A DNA stretch of 64,000 nt, taken from contig NZ_CP011883.2 in NCBI RefSeq assembly GCF_000340435.2, forward strand, positions 654,607 through 718,606, written 5' to 3'. Source of the stretch: Mycobacterium haemophilum DSM 44634 (GTDB lineage: Bacteria > Actinomycetota > Actinomycetes > Mycobacteriales > Mycobacteriaceae). The notes beneath the pieces are model-generated. The model had not been told where the DNA came from, searched no databases, and was given only the letters and a program-made list of their open reading frames with translations. Both the position numbers and the translations under genes were made by a program. This document shows positions 1-8,328 of the stretch, in pieces (the stretch's first letter is position 1; the number at the start of each line of letters is the position of its first letter).

Positions 1-1
1 T

Positions 2-619
2 CGCATGATGCGCGTCGCCTCCGATGAGGCCCGTCGCACCAAGGCGATGGCACGCGAAGAGGCCGATTCACTGACTCGTGAGTTGCGCGACGAGGTTGAA
101 GCGGCACGTCAGGACCGTGCCACCGCTAGCGCCGTACTGGCCGAACTCCAGGCTTCCGCCGCCGCCCGCCGCGAGCAAATTCTCGCCGAGGCGAAGGCCG
201 AGGCCGAAGAAGTGTTGCAGGCCGCTCATAACGAGCGCGCCCGCCTGGCTGAGGAAGCCGCGGAGGCCGAGCGGCGGCGCCGTGAAATGCAGCTGCGCCT
301 GGCCGACGAGGACGAACGCCGCCGCCGCGAAGCGCAGCATCGACTGGACCAGCAGATCAAGTCACGCTGGGAGCAGGCCGAGACCCAGATCGCCGCCTGC
401 GAGGAGGAGAGCCGACTCAAGGCGGCTGGCATGGTCGCCGCCGCCGAGCGCGATGCGCAATTGGTCAAGGAACGCGCCGAGGCCCATGTCAAGGACCTGC
501 TCAAGGTACGCGGGGACGTCGTCGCGGCACTGGGCGAGATTCAGAGCCGGATCGAGACCGCTGTCCGCCGCGACCGGATCACCGTTGTCAAGCCCCCCGC
601 GGTGGGTGAGGAGGCTTAG
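2..619 (+). CDS. Coiled-coil protein, 5' end outside the window
   Basis: The reading frame is already open at the left edge, so the true start lies upstream; the first Met is encoded at position 5. About 205 residues are visible, dominated by Ala, Glu and Arg with almost no Gly or Pro: a long continuous alpha-helical coiled coil. The repeating pattern recalls DivIVA-like or cytoskeletal filament proteins of actinobacteria, but no DivIVA N-terminal motif is visible because that part is missing. The last 20 residues lose the heptad pattern and end in GEEA. In H37Rv bpoC, not a gene like this, precedes menD, so this looks species-specific. I do not recognise the family; a scaffold or cell-envelope role is only inference. 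Confidence 0.7.
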   Translation, partial: RMMRVASDEARRTKAMAREEADSLTRELRDEVEAARQDRATASAVLAELQASAAARREQILAEAKAEAEEVLQAAHNERARLAEEAAEAERRRREMQLRLADEDERRRREAQHRLDQQIKSRWEQAETQIAACEEESRLKAAGMVAAAERDAQLVKERAEAHVKDLLKVRGDVVAALGEIQSRIETAVRRDRITVVKPPAVGEEA

Positions 620-626
620 CTCGGCG

Positions 627-751
627 GCATCGTCGGCGGGTTGTGGTCTGATGGCCCGCCTCCTCACCGGCCGCGCCGGCCGCATCGTCGGCGGGTTGTG
701 GTCTGATGGCCCGCCTCCTCATCGGCCGCGCCGGCCGCATCGTCGGCGGGC
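627..751. repeat. 55-bp tandem repeat, two full units plus a partial third
   Basis: Units begin at 627, 682 and 737 with gcatcgtcggcggg; the third breaks off after 15 bases. The two complete units differ at one base (accgg versus atcgg near 667 and 722). Each full unit contains GGCGGG and CCCGCC separated by 14 nt, and a GGCCG-cgc-CGGCC inverted repeat, so each can form two hairpins. The array lies between the coiled-coil gene and menD, ending 18 bp before the menD start. Unit size fits mycobacterial VNTR/MIRU-type minisatellites. Confidence 0.85.
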
Positions 752-768
752 TATGACACCCTATACGG

Positions 769-2439
769 GTGAACCCCTCGACGACACAGGCCCGCGTCGT
801 CGTTGACGAGCTGATCCGCGGCGGCGTCCGCGATGTGGTGCTGTGCCCCGGGTCGCGAAGCGCTCCGCTGGCATTCGCGCTGCAAGACGCCGACTGTGCC
901 GGCCGGATCCGGCTGCACGTCCGCATCGACGAGCGCACCGCCGGGTATCTGGCCATCGGGCTGGCGGTTGCTGCGGGCGCGCCGGTGTGTGTCGCGATGA
1001 CCTCGGGCACTGCCGTGGCCAACCTTGGTCCAGCGGTGGTCGAGGCCAACTACGCCCGGGTGCCGCTGATCGTGCTGTCGGCCAACCGGCCCTATGAATT
1101 GCTTGGCACCGGGGCCAACCAGACCATGGAGCAGCTGGGCTACTTCGGCACCCAAGTTCGTGCCACCATCAGCCTGGGCCTAGCAGAGGACGCGCCGGAG
1201 CGGCTGGATTCGTTCAACGCGACCTGGCGATCGGCCACCTGCCGAGTATTGGTGGCTGCCACCGGTTCTCGCACCGCCAATGCCGGCCCCGTACAGTTCG
1301 ACATCCCGCTGCGCGAGCCTTTGGTACCCGATCCTGAACCCCACGGCGCCGTTGCACTGCAGGGCCGGCCCGGCGGAAAGCCGTGGACCTACACACCGCC
1401 GGTGACGTTTGACCAGCCGCTGGAAATCGACCTGTCGGCCGACACCGTCGTCATCGCCGGGCACGGCGCGGGCGTACACCCCAACCTGGCGGAACTGCCG
1501 ATCGTTGCTGAGCCGACCGCGCCATTTGGGCCGTACCGGCCGTACCCGTTGCACCCCCTAGCACTGCCGCTGCTGCACCCGAAGCAGGTGATCATGCTCG
1601 GTCGCCCGACACTGCATCGCCCGGTGTCAGCGCTGCTGGCCGACCCGCAAGTGCCGGTGTACGCGCTGACCACCGGGCCACGCTGGCCGGACGTCTCGGG
1701 CAATTCGCAGGCCACTGGTACTCGGGCGGTAACCACCGGGACACCGCACCCGGCCTGGCTGCAGCGCTGTGCGGAGATGAACCGGCACGCGATCTCGGCG
1801 GTGCACGGCCAGCTCGCGGCGCACCCGTTAACCACGGGCCTACATGTCGCCGCGGCCGTAGCAGATGCGCTACGGCCTGGTGACCAACTGGTGCTGGGGG
1901 CGTCCAACCCGGTGCGCGACATGGCGTTGGTTGGTTTGTCCACTGACGGTATCCAGGTGCGGTCCAACCGCGGCGTTGCTGGCATCGACGGCACCGTATC
2001 CACCGCGATCGGGGCGGCGCTGGCATATGAGCGGTCCCCCGGAGGCACCGCCAGCACAGACCGCCCGGCCCGTACCGTCGCGCTGATCGGCGACCTGACG
2101 TTCGTCCATGACAGCTCAGGGCTGTTGATCGGTCCCACCGAACCCACACCGCGGCAGCTGACGATCGTGGTGTCCAACGACAACGGCGGCGGCATCTTCG
2201 AACTGCTCGAGCAAGGTGACCCGAGGTTCTCTGCTGTGTCGTCGCGAATCTTCGGTACTCCGCACGACGTCGACGTGGGTGCGTTGTGTCGTGCGTACCA
2301 CGTGGAAAGCCGACAGATCGAGGTCGACGAGCTGCGGGCGGCCCTCGACGAACCCGGTGCCGGCATGCGCGTGCTGGAAGTCAAGGCCGACCGGTCTTCG
2401 CTGCGACAGCTACACGCCGCAATCAAAGCGGCATTATGA
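769..2439 (+). CDS. menD: 2-succinyl-5-enolpyruvyl-6-hydroxy-3-cyclohexene-1-carboxylate (SEPHCHC) synthase MenD
   Basis: This thiamine-diphosphate enzyme joins isochorismate and 2-oxoglutarate to make SEPHCHC, the first committed step of menaquinone synthesis, in the cytoplasm. The protein has 556 residues (about 554 in H37Rv) and begins MNPSTTQARVVVDEL as there. The N-terminal pyrimidine-binding domain carries the cofactor-activating Glu55 (HVRIDERTAG). The C-terminal diphosphate domain has the Mg/ThDP signature GDLTFVHDSSG followed by NDNGGGIF near residues 440-470. The GTG at 769 is chosen by homology; no strong ribosome-binding site precedes it, so a short or absent leader is likely. It is followed after 24 bp by a membrane-protein gene. 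Identification is secure. Confidence 0.97.
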   Translation: MNPSTTQARVVVDELIRGGVRDVVLCPGSRSAPLAFALQDADCAGRIRLHVRIDERTAGYLAIGLAVAAGAPVCVAMTSGTAVANLGPAVVEANYARVPLIVLSANRPYELLGTGANQTMEQLGYFGTQVRATISLGLAEDAPERLDSFNATWRSATCRVLVAATGSRTANAGPVQFDIPLREPLVPDPEPHGAVALQGRPGGKPWTYTPPVTFDQPLEIDLSADTVVIAGHGAGVHPNLAELPIVAEPTAPFGPYRPYPLHPLALPLLHPKQVIMLGRPTLHRPVSALLADPQVPVYALTTGPRWPDVSGNSQATGTRAVTTGTPHPAWLQRCAEMNRHAISAVHGQLAAHPLTTGLHVAAAVADALRPGDQLVLGASNPVRDMALVGLSTDGIQVRSNRGVAGIDGTVSTAIGAALAYERSPGGTASTDRPARTVALIGDLTFVHDSSGLLIGPTEPTPRQLTIVVSNDNGGGIFELLEQGDPRFSAVSSRIFGTPHDVDVGALCRAYHVESRQIEVDELRAALDEPGAGMRVLEVKADRSSLRQLHAAIKAAL

Positions 2440-2463
2440 GGTTGCTATGAGGTATCGTCAACC

Positions 2464-2991
2464 GTGATATTGCCGAAATCGTTGCTGCGCATCCTTATTC
2501 GCGGACGCAGCGACGAACCGCCGAACACTCGGGCCAGAGTTGTTCTGCGATGGGTGCGGATTGCGGTGCTGATTGTGACCGGTTTGATCACGCTGCAATC
2601 GGTGCTGCTCGTGGCCGGCGCTTGGCGCAACGACCTGGCGATCCAACACAATATGGGGGTCGCGCAAGCGGAGGTACTCAGCGCCGGGCCGCGACGCTCC
2701 ACGATCGAGTTCGTCACCCCCGAGCGAGTCACTTACCGCCCGGAACTCGGTGTGTTGTATCCGTCTGAATTGTCCACGGGCATGCGAATTTACGTTGAAT
2801 ACAACAGGAATGATCCGAACCTGGTCCGGGTGCGGCACCGCAACGCCGGACTAGCGATCATCCCGGCGGGGTCTATCGCGGTAGTGTGCTGGCTGGCCGC
2901 GACTGTTGTGCTGGTGGCTTTGGCGGTGCTGGACAAGCGGTTGGACCGGCACGCCGAATCGAGCGACATGCCGAGCCAACCGGCTTCCTAA
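2464..2991 (+). CDS. DUF3592-like membrane protein (Rv0556 homologue)
   Basis: A 175-residue membrane protein of unknown function. A hydrophobic helix lies near residues 35-57 (VRIAVLIVTGLITLQSVLLVAGA) and a second near 128-160. Between them is an extracytoplasmic beta-rich stretch with RSTIEFVTPERVTYRP, typical of DUF3592-type domains. Length and sequence track H37Rv Rv0556. Start GTG at 2464 is 24 bp after menD and the gene probably belongs to that transcription unit. Conserved position between menD and mgtA suggests an envelope role, but nothing in the sequence shows a reaction. Confidence 0.85.
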   Translation: MILPKSLLRILIRGRSDEPPNTRARVVLRWVRIAVLIVTGLITLQSVLLVAGAWRNDLAIQHNMGVAQAEVLSAGPRRSTIEFVTPERVTYRPELGVLYPSELSTGMRIYVEYNRNDPNLVRVRHRNAGLAIIPAGSIAVVCWLAATVVLVALAVLDKRLDRHAESSDMPSQPAS

Positions 2992-3070
2992 GGCGCGCCA
3001 ACCAGCAGATTTCGCATGACGTATGCCGGTAGGCAACCTTGTCGACAGCCGGCACTGCCACTGTAGTGGC

Positions 3071-4198
3071 GTGCGCGTTGCGGTTATCGCCGAGTCGTTC
3101 CTCCCGCATGTCAACGGTGTCAGCAACTCAGTGATTCGGATTCTCGAGCATTTGCGTCGAACCGGGCATGAAGCTCTGGTGATCGCACCCGATACGGCGC
3201 CGGGTGAACCCCGCGCAGAGCGAATTCACGACGGCATCCGGGTGCACCGGGTGCCGTCACGAATGTTTCCGAAGGTAACCACGTTGCCGCTTGGTCTGCC
3301 GACGCCACGACTGGTCAGCGTGATGCGCGGATTCGATCCGGACGTGGTGCATCTGGCGTCGCCGGCGCTGCTCGGATATGGCGGAGTGCGGGCCGCTCGC
3401 CGCCTTGGTGTGCCGACAGTCGCGGTATACCAAACCGACGTTCCGGGTTTCGCATCGAGTTACGGCATTCCGATCACGACACGGGCGGCGTGGGCGTGGT
3501 TCCGCCACCTGCACAGCCTCGCCGACCGCACCCTGGCGCCGTCCACTGCTACGATGGAATCCCTTGTTGCCCATCGTATTCCGCGGGTATATCGGTGGGC
3601 GCGCGGAGTTGACATGCTACGGTTCGCGCCGTCGGCGCGCAACGAGGAGCTCAGGCGGCGTTGGTCGCCGCACGGCAAGCCCATCGTCGGCTTTGTGGGC
3701 CGGCTCGCGCCGGAAAAGCATGTTGAACGGCTCATCGCGCTGGCTGCCAGCGACACCGTGGCGCTCGTCATCGTCGGCGACGGCCTCGATCAGCGCAAAC
3801 TGCAATCCGCAATGCCCACAGCGGTTTTCACGGGTGCGTTGTATGGCGGGGAGCTCGCCGCTGCGTATGCCAGCATGGATGTCTTCGTGCATACCGGTGA
3901 GCACGAGACGTTTTGCCAAGTTGTGCAGGAAGCGCTGGCGTCAGGGCTGCCGGTGATTGCCCCCGACGCCGGTGGGCCACGCGACCTGGTCACCCCGTGC
4001 CGCACCGGACTGCTGCTGCCCGTCGGAGAGTTCGAGGCACGGTTGCCCACCGCTGTTGCCTATCTGGTCGCTGAACGCCACCGCTACTCACCAGCCGCCC
4101 GGCGTAGTGTGCTGCATCGCAGCTGGCCGGTCATCTGTGATGAGCTGCTCGGCCATTACCAGGCGGTACGAGGTAGGAGCGGGGCTCAGGCTGCCTAG
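3071..4198 (+). CDS. mgtA: GDP-mannose-dependent alpha-mannosyltransferase MgtA
   Basis: GT4-family glycosyltransferase (GT-B fold) that mannosylates a glucuronic-acid diacylglycerol acceptor and contributes to lipomannan-like glycolipids at the inner leaflet; formerly called pimB. With a GTG start at 3071 it has 375 residues (378 in H37Rv) and begins VRVAVIAESFLPHVNGVSN, the acceptor-side glycine-rich entry of the family. FVGRLAPEKHVERL and the E-x7-E motif (ETFCQVVQEALASGLPVIAPDAGG, near residues 277-300) mark the donor site. An upstream ATG at 3023 is in frame, but the added residues do not match the family, so I prefer 3071; neither has a good ribosome-binding site. Followed 26 bp later by menG. 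Confidence 0.93.
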   Translation: MRVAVIAESFLPHVNGVSNSVIRILEHLRRTGHEALVIAPDTAPGEPRAERIHDGIRVHRVPSRMFPKVTTLPLGLPTPRLVSVMRGFDPDVVHLASPALLGYGGVRAARRLGVPTVAVYQTDVPGFASSYGIPITTRAAWAWFRHLHSLADRTLAPSTATMESLVAHRIPRVYRWARGVDMLRFAPSARNEELRRRWSPHGKPIVGFVGRLAPEKHVERLIALAASDTVALVIVGDGLDQRKLQSAMPTAVFTGALYGGELAAAYASMDVFVHTGEHETFCQVVQEALASGLPVIAPDAGGPRDLVTPCRTGLLLPVGEFEARLPTAVAYLVAERHRYSPAARRSVLHRSWPVICDELLGHYQAVRGRSGAQAA

Positions 4199-4224
4199 AT
4201 CTAGCGCCCGGTAGCGTCGACGTC

Positions 4225-4926
4225 GTGAGTCGCGCCGCCCTGGACAAGCACCCCCGCGACGTCGCCGCGATGTTCGACGGCGTCGCCCGCCGATACGACC
4301 TAGCCAACACCGTGCTGTCGCTGGGGCAGGATCGGTACTGGCGGCGAGCCACCCGGTCGGCGCTGCGGATTGGGCCCGGACACAAAGTGCTGGACCTGGC
4401 CGCAGGCACAGCGGTGTCCACAGCGGAGCTGAGGAAATCCGGCGCCTGGTGTGTGGCCGCGGACTTTTCGGTCGGGATGCTCGCGGCCGGCGGTGCGCGG
4501 AAGGTGCCGAAGGTGGCCGGAGATGCCACCCAGCTGCCCTTTGGCGACGGCGTATTCGATGCGGTCACTATCAGTTTCGGGTTGCGCAATGTCGCCGACC
4601 ATCAGGCGGCGCTGCGCGAGATGGCCCGCGTCACCCGGCCCGGCGGTCGATTAGTGGTGTGCGAATTCTCCACACCTACCAATGCGCTGGTCGCCACCGT
4701 CTACAAGGAATACCTGATGCGGGCGCTGCCGCAAGTGGCGCGAGTGGTGTCTAGTAATCCCGATGCCTACGTCTACCTAGCGGAGTCCATCCGAGCCTGG
4801 CCCGATCAGGCGACGCTGGCCGGCCAGATGTTGCGGGCCGGTTGGGCAACACCACGCTGGCGTAACCTCACCGGCGGCATCGTAGCGTTGCACGCCGCAG
4901 AGAAGCCGGTGCTGCCAGCCGACTAA
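4225..4926 (+). CDS. menG: Demethylmenaquinone methyltransferase
   Basis: S-adenosylmethionine-dependent enzyme that C-methylates demethylmenaquinone to menaquinone, the last methylation in the respiratory quinone pathway (also called ubiE, or menH in H37Rv annotation). The 233-residue protein shows MFDGVARRYDLAN at the N terminus, SAM motif I VLDLAAGTAVST near residue 55, GDATQLPFGDGVFDAVTISFGLRNV and RPGGRLVVCEFSTP, all UbiE/MenG signatures. GTG start at 4225 is by homology. It lies co-directionally after mgtA and ends 7 bp before a convergent gene. Confidence 0.96.
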   Translation: MSRAALDKHPRDVAAMFDGVARRYDLANTVLSLGQDRYWRRATRSALRIGPGHKVLDLAAGTAVSTAELRKSGAWCVAADFSVGMLAAGGARKVPKVAGDATQLPFGDGVFDAVTISFGLRNVADHQAALREMARVTRPGGRLVVCEFSTPTNALVATVYKEYLMRALPQVARVVSSNPDAYVYLAESIRAWPDQATLAGQMLRAGWATPRWRNLTGGIVALHAAEKPVLPAD

Positions 4927-4933
4927 GGAAAAC

Positions 4934-5272
4934 CTAGCGAGCGCCGGCCCGTTGCAGGACACCTACTTGGTCAGGGCAGTAGTGGTCGATCGCGGCGCCC
5001 AGGAATTGCAACGATTGCCCCTCGGTGGTGTGTAGCGGCAGGTTGCGCTGGATGAAGGTGGCCGACTTATAAGCATCCCCGTCTACGCCCTTGGCCAGTC
5101 GCTGGCAGGTGATCTTGCCCAGCCACGCGTTGTAGTCCTGCGAGCCGTAAATGCCGTAGCTGCGAAGCTGGGCGTTGAACGGGGCGTCGTAGTCGTCGGC
5201 CCGTGCCGGTGCGGCCAGTGCCAGGGCGGCCGCCGCCATCGCCACGCTAACGGCGAGGCTAGTGCCCTTCAT
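4934..5272 (-). CDS. Secreted DUF732 protein (Rv0559c homologue)
   Basis: A 112-residue small exported protein. The first 25 residues form a Sec signal peptide (basic start, MAAAALALAAPARA core) with a likely cleavage after APARA, before DDYDAPFN. The mature part has two cysteines (ITCQRL and DHYCPDQ) probably forming a disulfide, and the DUF732 pattern FNAQLRSYGIYGSQDYNAWLGKITC. Function unknown. It is convergent with menG (7 bp apart) and lies 28 bp downstream of the Rv0560c-type methyltransferase on the same strand, so it is probably co-transcribed from that gene's inducible promoter. Confidence 0.88.
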   Translation of the reverse strand: MKGTSLAVSVAMAAAALALAAPARADDYDAPFNAQLRSYGIYGSQDYNAWLGKITCQRLAKGVDGDAYKSATFIQRNLPLHTTEGQSLQFLGAAIDHYCPDQVGVLQRAGAR

Positions 5273-5300
5273 TAGCCGGACTATACACCCGACCGCATCC

Positions 5301-5987
5301 TCAGCCCAGGTGCGCTGATAACAGCCAGCCGCCGATCGACACTAGCCCGTTGGGTTCGTCACGCAGCTCGACGCCGGGCATCCCGAAAAAGTCCTTCGGC
5401 GCTTTGGCGTACAGACGGGCCGGCCTGATCTCGTCGACGACCCAGTACTTGGACACCACCTGGCGCAGCTCGTCCTCGGTCACCGCGTTGATCGGGCCTT
5501 CGGGTACCGCCGCCTTGTCAAAGACCAGCGCAAAGTAGGACGCACCCGGTGCTGCGGCGCGGCGAATCGACTGCTGGTAGCCCTCACGCGCCTCGACCGG
5601 GATCGAGTGGAATAGCGTGCTGTCCACGATGGTGCCGAACCGGCCGGCTGATCCTGGTGGGTAGCCGGTGAAATCGCTGATGTCGGCCACCTCGAAGCGA
5701 GCCGTGGCCAGGCCTCGCCGCCCGGCCTCGCGTCGCGCTAGCTCGATGGCGGTGGGCGACAGGTCGAGTCCCAGCGTGGCGTGGCCCCGCTCGGCCAGGG
5801 TCATCGAGATGGCCGCTTCCCCGCAGCCCACATCAAGGACGTCGCCGTGAAACTTGCCCTGCTCGATCAGGGCGGTTAGTTCGGGTTGTGGTGCGCCGAT
5901 GCTCCATGGCGGCCGGGCGCCGTCCCCGAACTGGGCGGATTTGCCGCGGTAGGCCGATTCGAACTCAAAATCAAGCGGTTTGGTCAT
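5301..5987 (-). CDS. Inducible class I SAM methyltransferase (Rv0560c homologue)
   Basis: A 228-residue SAM-dependent methyltransferase. Motif I is VLDVGCGEAAISMTLAERGH near residues 50-70, followed by GLDLSPTAIELARREA and FEVADISDF. The H37Rv homologue is strongly induced by salicylate-like compounds, controlled by the MarR-family protein Rv2887, and can N-methylate drug-like molecules; native substrate is uncertain. The ATG at 5985-5987 lies 6 bp downstream of a strong -10 box, so the mRNA is probably leaderless. The adjacent promoter and palindromic operator support the same inducible control here. Confidence 0.9.
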   Translation of the reverse strand: MTKPLDFEFESAYRGKSAQFGDGARPPWSIGAPQPELTALIEQGKFHGDVLDVGCGEAAISMTLAERGHATLGLDLSPTAIELARREAGRRGLATARFEVADISDFTGYPPGSAGRFGTIVDSTLFHSIPVEAREGYQQSIRRAAAPGASYFALVFDKAAVPEGPINAVTEDELRQVVSKYWVVDEIRPARLYAKAPKDFFGMPGVELRDEPNGLVSIGGWLLSAHLG

Positions 5988-5993
5988 GACTCA

Positions 5994-6022
5994 GGTATAT
6001 CAACCGCCCTGATATATGTCAA
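5994..6022 (-). promoter_or_regulatory. Sigma-70-type promoter of the Rv0560c homologue
   Basis: Reading the minus strand, TTGACA (positions 6022-6017) is a perfect -35 box. A 17-bp spacer follows, then TATACC (5999-5994) as -10, and the ATG starts 6 bp further on. Such a near-consensus promoter is rare in mycobacteria and implies that a repressor keeps it off. Confidence 0.75.
5996..6016. promoter_or_regulatory. Palindromic operator inside the promoter
   Basis: TATATCA (5996-6002) and TGATATA (6010-6016) are perfect 7-bp inverted repeats with a 7-bp centre. They overlap the -10 box and fill the spacer. A further half-site-like TTGATATT follows at 6028-6035. Position and symmetry fit a dimeric MarR-type repressor; the likely regulator is the Rv2887 orthologue, by analogy with H37Rv. 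Confidence 0.7.
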
Positions 6023-6056
6023 GGAAGTTGATATTGCGGGAGGGGGCAAAACTGGG

Positions 6057-7283
6057 CTAGCTGAACGGTGGTCGGCGATCGATGAGCCGTGATGCCCGCC
6101 CGCCGCTTCGCCACACCCGCGCTACCCAGTCGGCGTCGTCATCGGTGACCAGATTGGCCATCACCCGCACGGCGATCGTCATCAGTGCGGTAGAGCGCAT
6201 CGCTCTCGGGCCGGTCGCGGGCAGGAACCGTTGGAAGGTCAGCAACAACGCCAGCCGGCGCGCGACCGAAAATCCGCGGCCGTAATGCTGCTGCAGCAGC
6301 GACGGCCACACGTGCGACACATCGCGCAAGTCCAGCAGCTCGGCGGCCAGCCGGCCCGTTTCTAGGCCGTAGTCAATACCTTCGCCGTTGAGCGGGTTGA
6401 CGCACGCTGCGGCGTCGCCGATGAGCATCCAGTTTGGCCCCGCCACCCCGGAAACCGCGCCACCCATCGGCAGCAACGCCGACGACACCGCCCGCGGTTG
6501 GCCGGAAAAGCCCCACTCGTCGCGGCGCAGATCCGTGTAATACGAGATCAGCGGTCGCAGCGCCAGGTCGGCTGGCCGCTTTGACGTCGACAACGCTCCT
6601 ATGCCGATATTCACCTCGCCGTTGCCCAGCGGGAAAATCCAGCCGTAGCCAGGCAGCATGGCTCCGTCGCGAGAACGCAGTTCCAGATGCGACGTTAGCC
6701 AGGGGTCGTCGCTGCGTTCAGTGGTCAGGTACCCTCGGGCGGCGACGCCGTACACCGTCTGTTGATGCCAGCGCCGGCCTAGCTTGCGGCCCAGCGGAGA
6801 CCGGGCCCCGTCGGCAACAACCAGCTGACGGCAGCCGACCTCGGTGCCGTCAGCCAACGTCACCGATGCAGCCCGTCTCGATGAATCATGGTGAACTGAA
6901 ACGGCTTTGGTCCCGAGCAGCATGCGGGCCCCGGAGTCCTCGGCGACCTTACGGATCCGGTCATCTAATTCCAGGCGCGCCACCGCGCTGCCGGTCGACG
7001 GGAACGACGGGCCGGGCCAGTTCACTTCCACTTCGCCACCGAAGCCGCTCATTCGCAGGCCGCGATGTCGGATGCGGGTATTTAGCCAGTCGCCCAGCCC
7101 TAGCCGTTCCAGTTCGGCGACCGCACGCGGTGTCAACCCGTCACCGCAGGCCTTGTCTCGAGGGAAGCTGGCCGAGTCGATGACGACTACGTCGTTGCCG
7201 GCGCGGGCCGCCCAGGCGGCCGCCGCGGACCCCGCTGGCCCGGCGCCCACCACTACCACGTCTGCGCTGGTCTCCACGCTCAC
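6057..7283 (-). CDS. menJ: Menaquinone reductase MenJ (geranylgeranyl-reductase family)
   Basis: FAD-dependent oxidoreductase that saturates one isoprene double bond of menaquinone-9 to give MK-9(II-H2) in the membrane. With the GTG at 7281-7283 it has 408 residues, equal to the H37Rv protein. The Rossmann FAD motif VVVGAGPAGSAAA is near residue 9, RDKACGDGLTPRAV near 45, and the second FAD signature GDAACVNPLNGEGIDYGLETG near 290-315. The upstream in-frame extension (to 7568) overlaps grcC1 antisense and is rejected. It is divergent from grcC1 with only 15 bp between the two start codons, so both transcripts must be nearly leaderless or start inside the opposing gene. Confidence 0.95.
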   Translation of the reverse strand: MSVETSADVVVVGAGPAGSAAAAWAARAGNDVVVIDSASFPRDKACGDGLTPRAVAELERLGLGDWLNTRIRHRGLRMSGFGGEVEVNWPGPSFPSTGSAVARLELDDRIRKVAEDSGARMLLGTKAVSVHHDSSRRAASVTLADGTEVGCRQLVVADGARSPLGRKLGRRWHQQTVYGVAARGYLTTERSDDPWLTSHLELRSRDGAMLPGYGWIFPLGNGEVNIGIGALSTSKRPADLALRPLISYYTDLRRDEWGFSGQPRAVSSALLPMGGAVSGVAGPNWMLIGDAAACVNPLNGEGIDYGLETGRLAAELLDLRDVSHVWPSLLQQHYGRGFSVARRLALLLTFQRFLPATGPRAMRSTALMTIAVRVMANLVTDDDADWVARVWRSGGRASRLIDRRPPFS

Positions 7284-7298
7284 TAGTATGTTGGTCGG

Positions 7299-8306
7299 AT
7301 GACGACTCCGCCGACGGTGGTAGCTGGCATCAATTTCGGCGACGCCGCATTCGCGGCGACCGTGCAAGACGGTGTGGCGCGGATCGAGCAGCTCATGGAC
7401 GCCGAACTGCGCGGCGCCGACGAGGTGATGGCTGAGTCGGTGCTGCACCTGTTCGCGGCCGGTGGTAAGCGATTCCGGCCGCTGTTCACGGTGCTGTCCG
7501 CCCAGATCGGACCCCGGCCCGACGCTCCCGAGGTAATAGTCGCCGGCGCGGTCATCGAGCTGGTCCACCTAGCCTCGCTGTACCACGATGACGTGATGGA
7601 CGAGGCCGAGGTCCGGCGCGGTGCGCCCAGTGCCAACCTGCGCTGGAGCAACAGCGTCGCCATCCTCGCCGGCGATTATCTGTTTGCCACGGCGTCGCGG
7701 CTGGTATCGCAGCTTGGACCGGATGCCGTGCGGATAATCGCTGACACGTTTGCTCAGCTGGTGACCGGGCAGATGCGCGAAACCCGCGGCGTTCCAGAAG
7801 ATGCAGGTTCGATCGAGCAGTACCTGAAGGTGGTGTACGAAAAGACGGGCTGCCTAATCGGCTCGGCCGGCCGGCTCGGTGGTTTGTTCGCCGGCGCACA
7901 CGCCGAGCAGGTCGAGCGGCTGAGCCGGCTCGGGGGCATTGTCGGCACCGCGTTTCAGATCGCTGACGACATCATCGATATCGACAGCGACAGCACCAAG
8001 TCCGGCAAGCTTCCCGGCACCGATGTGCGTGAAGGCGTGCGCACCTTGCCGATGCTCTATGCGCTGCGCGAGACCGGGCCCGACAGCGAGCGGCTGCGCG
8101 CGCTGCTGGCCGGACCCGTCGACAACGACGCAGAGGTAGTCGAGGCGCTAGCGCTGTTGCGGGCGTCGCCGGGGATGGCGAAGGCCAAGCAAGTCCTGGC
8201 GCAGTACGCGGCGCAGGCCGGTGGCGAGCTGGCGCTGCTGCCCGACGGCCCCGGTCGGGATGCGTTGGCGGCGCTGGTCGACTACACGACTAACCGGCAC
8301 GGTTAG
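7299..8306 (+). CDS. grcC1: Polyprenyl diphosphate synthase GrcC1
   Basis: Trans-isoprenyl diphosphate synthase, 335 residues as in H37Rv, that elongates allylic diphosphates with isopentenyl diphosphate; probably supplies the side chain for menaquinone. The two aspartate-rich Mg-binding motifs are present: LYHDDVMDEAEVRRG near residue 97 and FQIADDIIDID near 224. GGKRFRP (substrate Arg/Lys) is near residue 55. It starts 15 bp from menJ on the other strand, consistent with a shared quinone function. Chain length cannot be read from the sequence. Confidence 0.94.
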   Translation: MTTPPTVVAGINFGDAAFAATVQDGVARIEQLMDAELRGADEVMAESVLHLFAAGGKRFRPLFTVLSAQIGPRPDAPEVIVAGAVIELVHLASLYHDDVMDEAEVRRGAPSANLRWSNSVAILAGDYLFATASRLVSQLGPDAVRIIADTFAQLVTGQMRETRGVPEDAGSIEQYLKVVYEKTGCLIGSAGRLGGLFAGAHAEQVERLSRLGGIVGTAFQIADDIIDIDSDSTKSGKLPGTDVREGVRTLPMLYALRETGPDSERLRALLAGPVDNDAEVVEALALLRASPGMAKAKQVLAQYAAQAGGELALLPDGPGRDALAALVDYTTNRHG

Positions 8307-8328
8307 TAGCGGGCAACCCCCGGGTCGC

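Noticed and set aside
627..751. CRISPR-like array
   Set aside because: Units are directly adjacent without unique spacers; it is a tandem minisatellite. No cas genes in the window.
1389..2426. 345-codon open frame antisense to menD
   Set aside because: Arg/Ser/Pro-rich translation, no motif, and it mirrors a certain gene; a GC-rich shadow.
7284..7568. N-terminal extension of menJ
   Set aside because: It would run through grcC1 and has no homology; GTG 7283 gives the exact known length.
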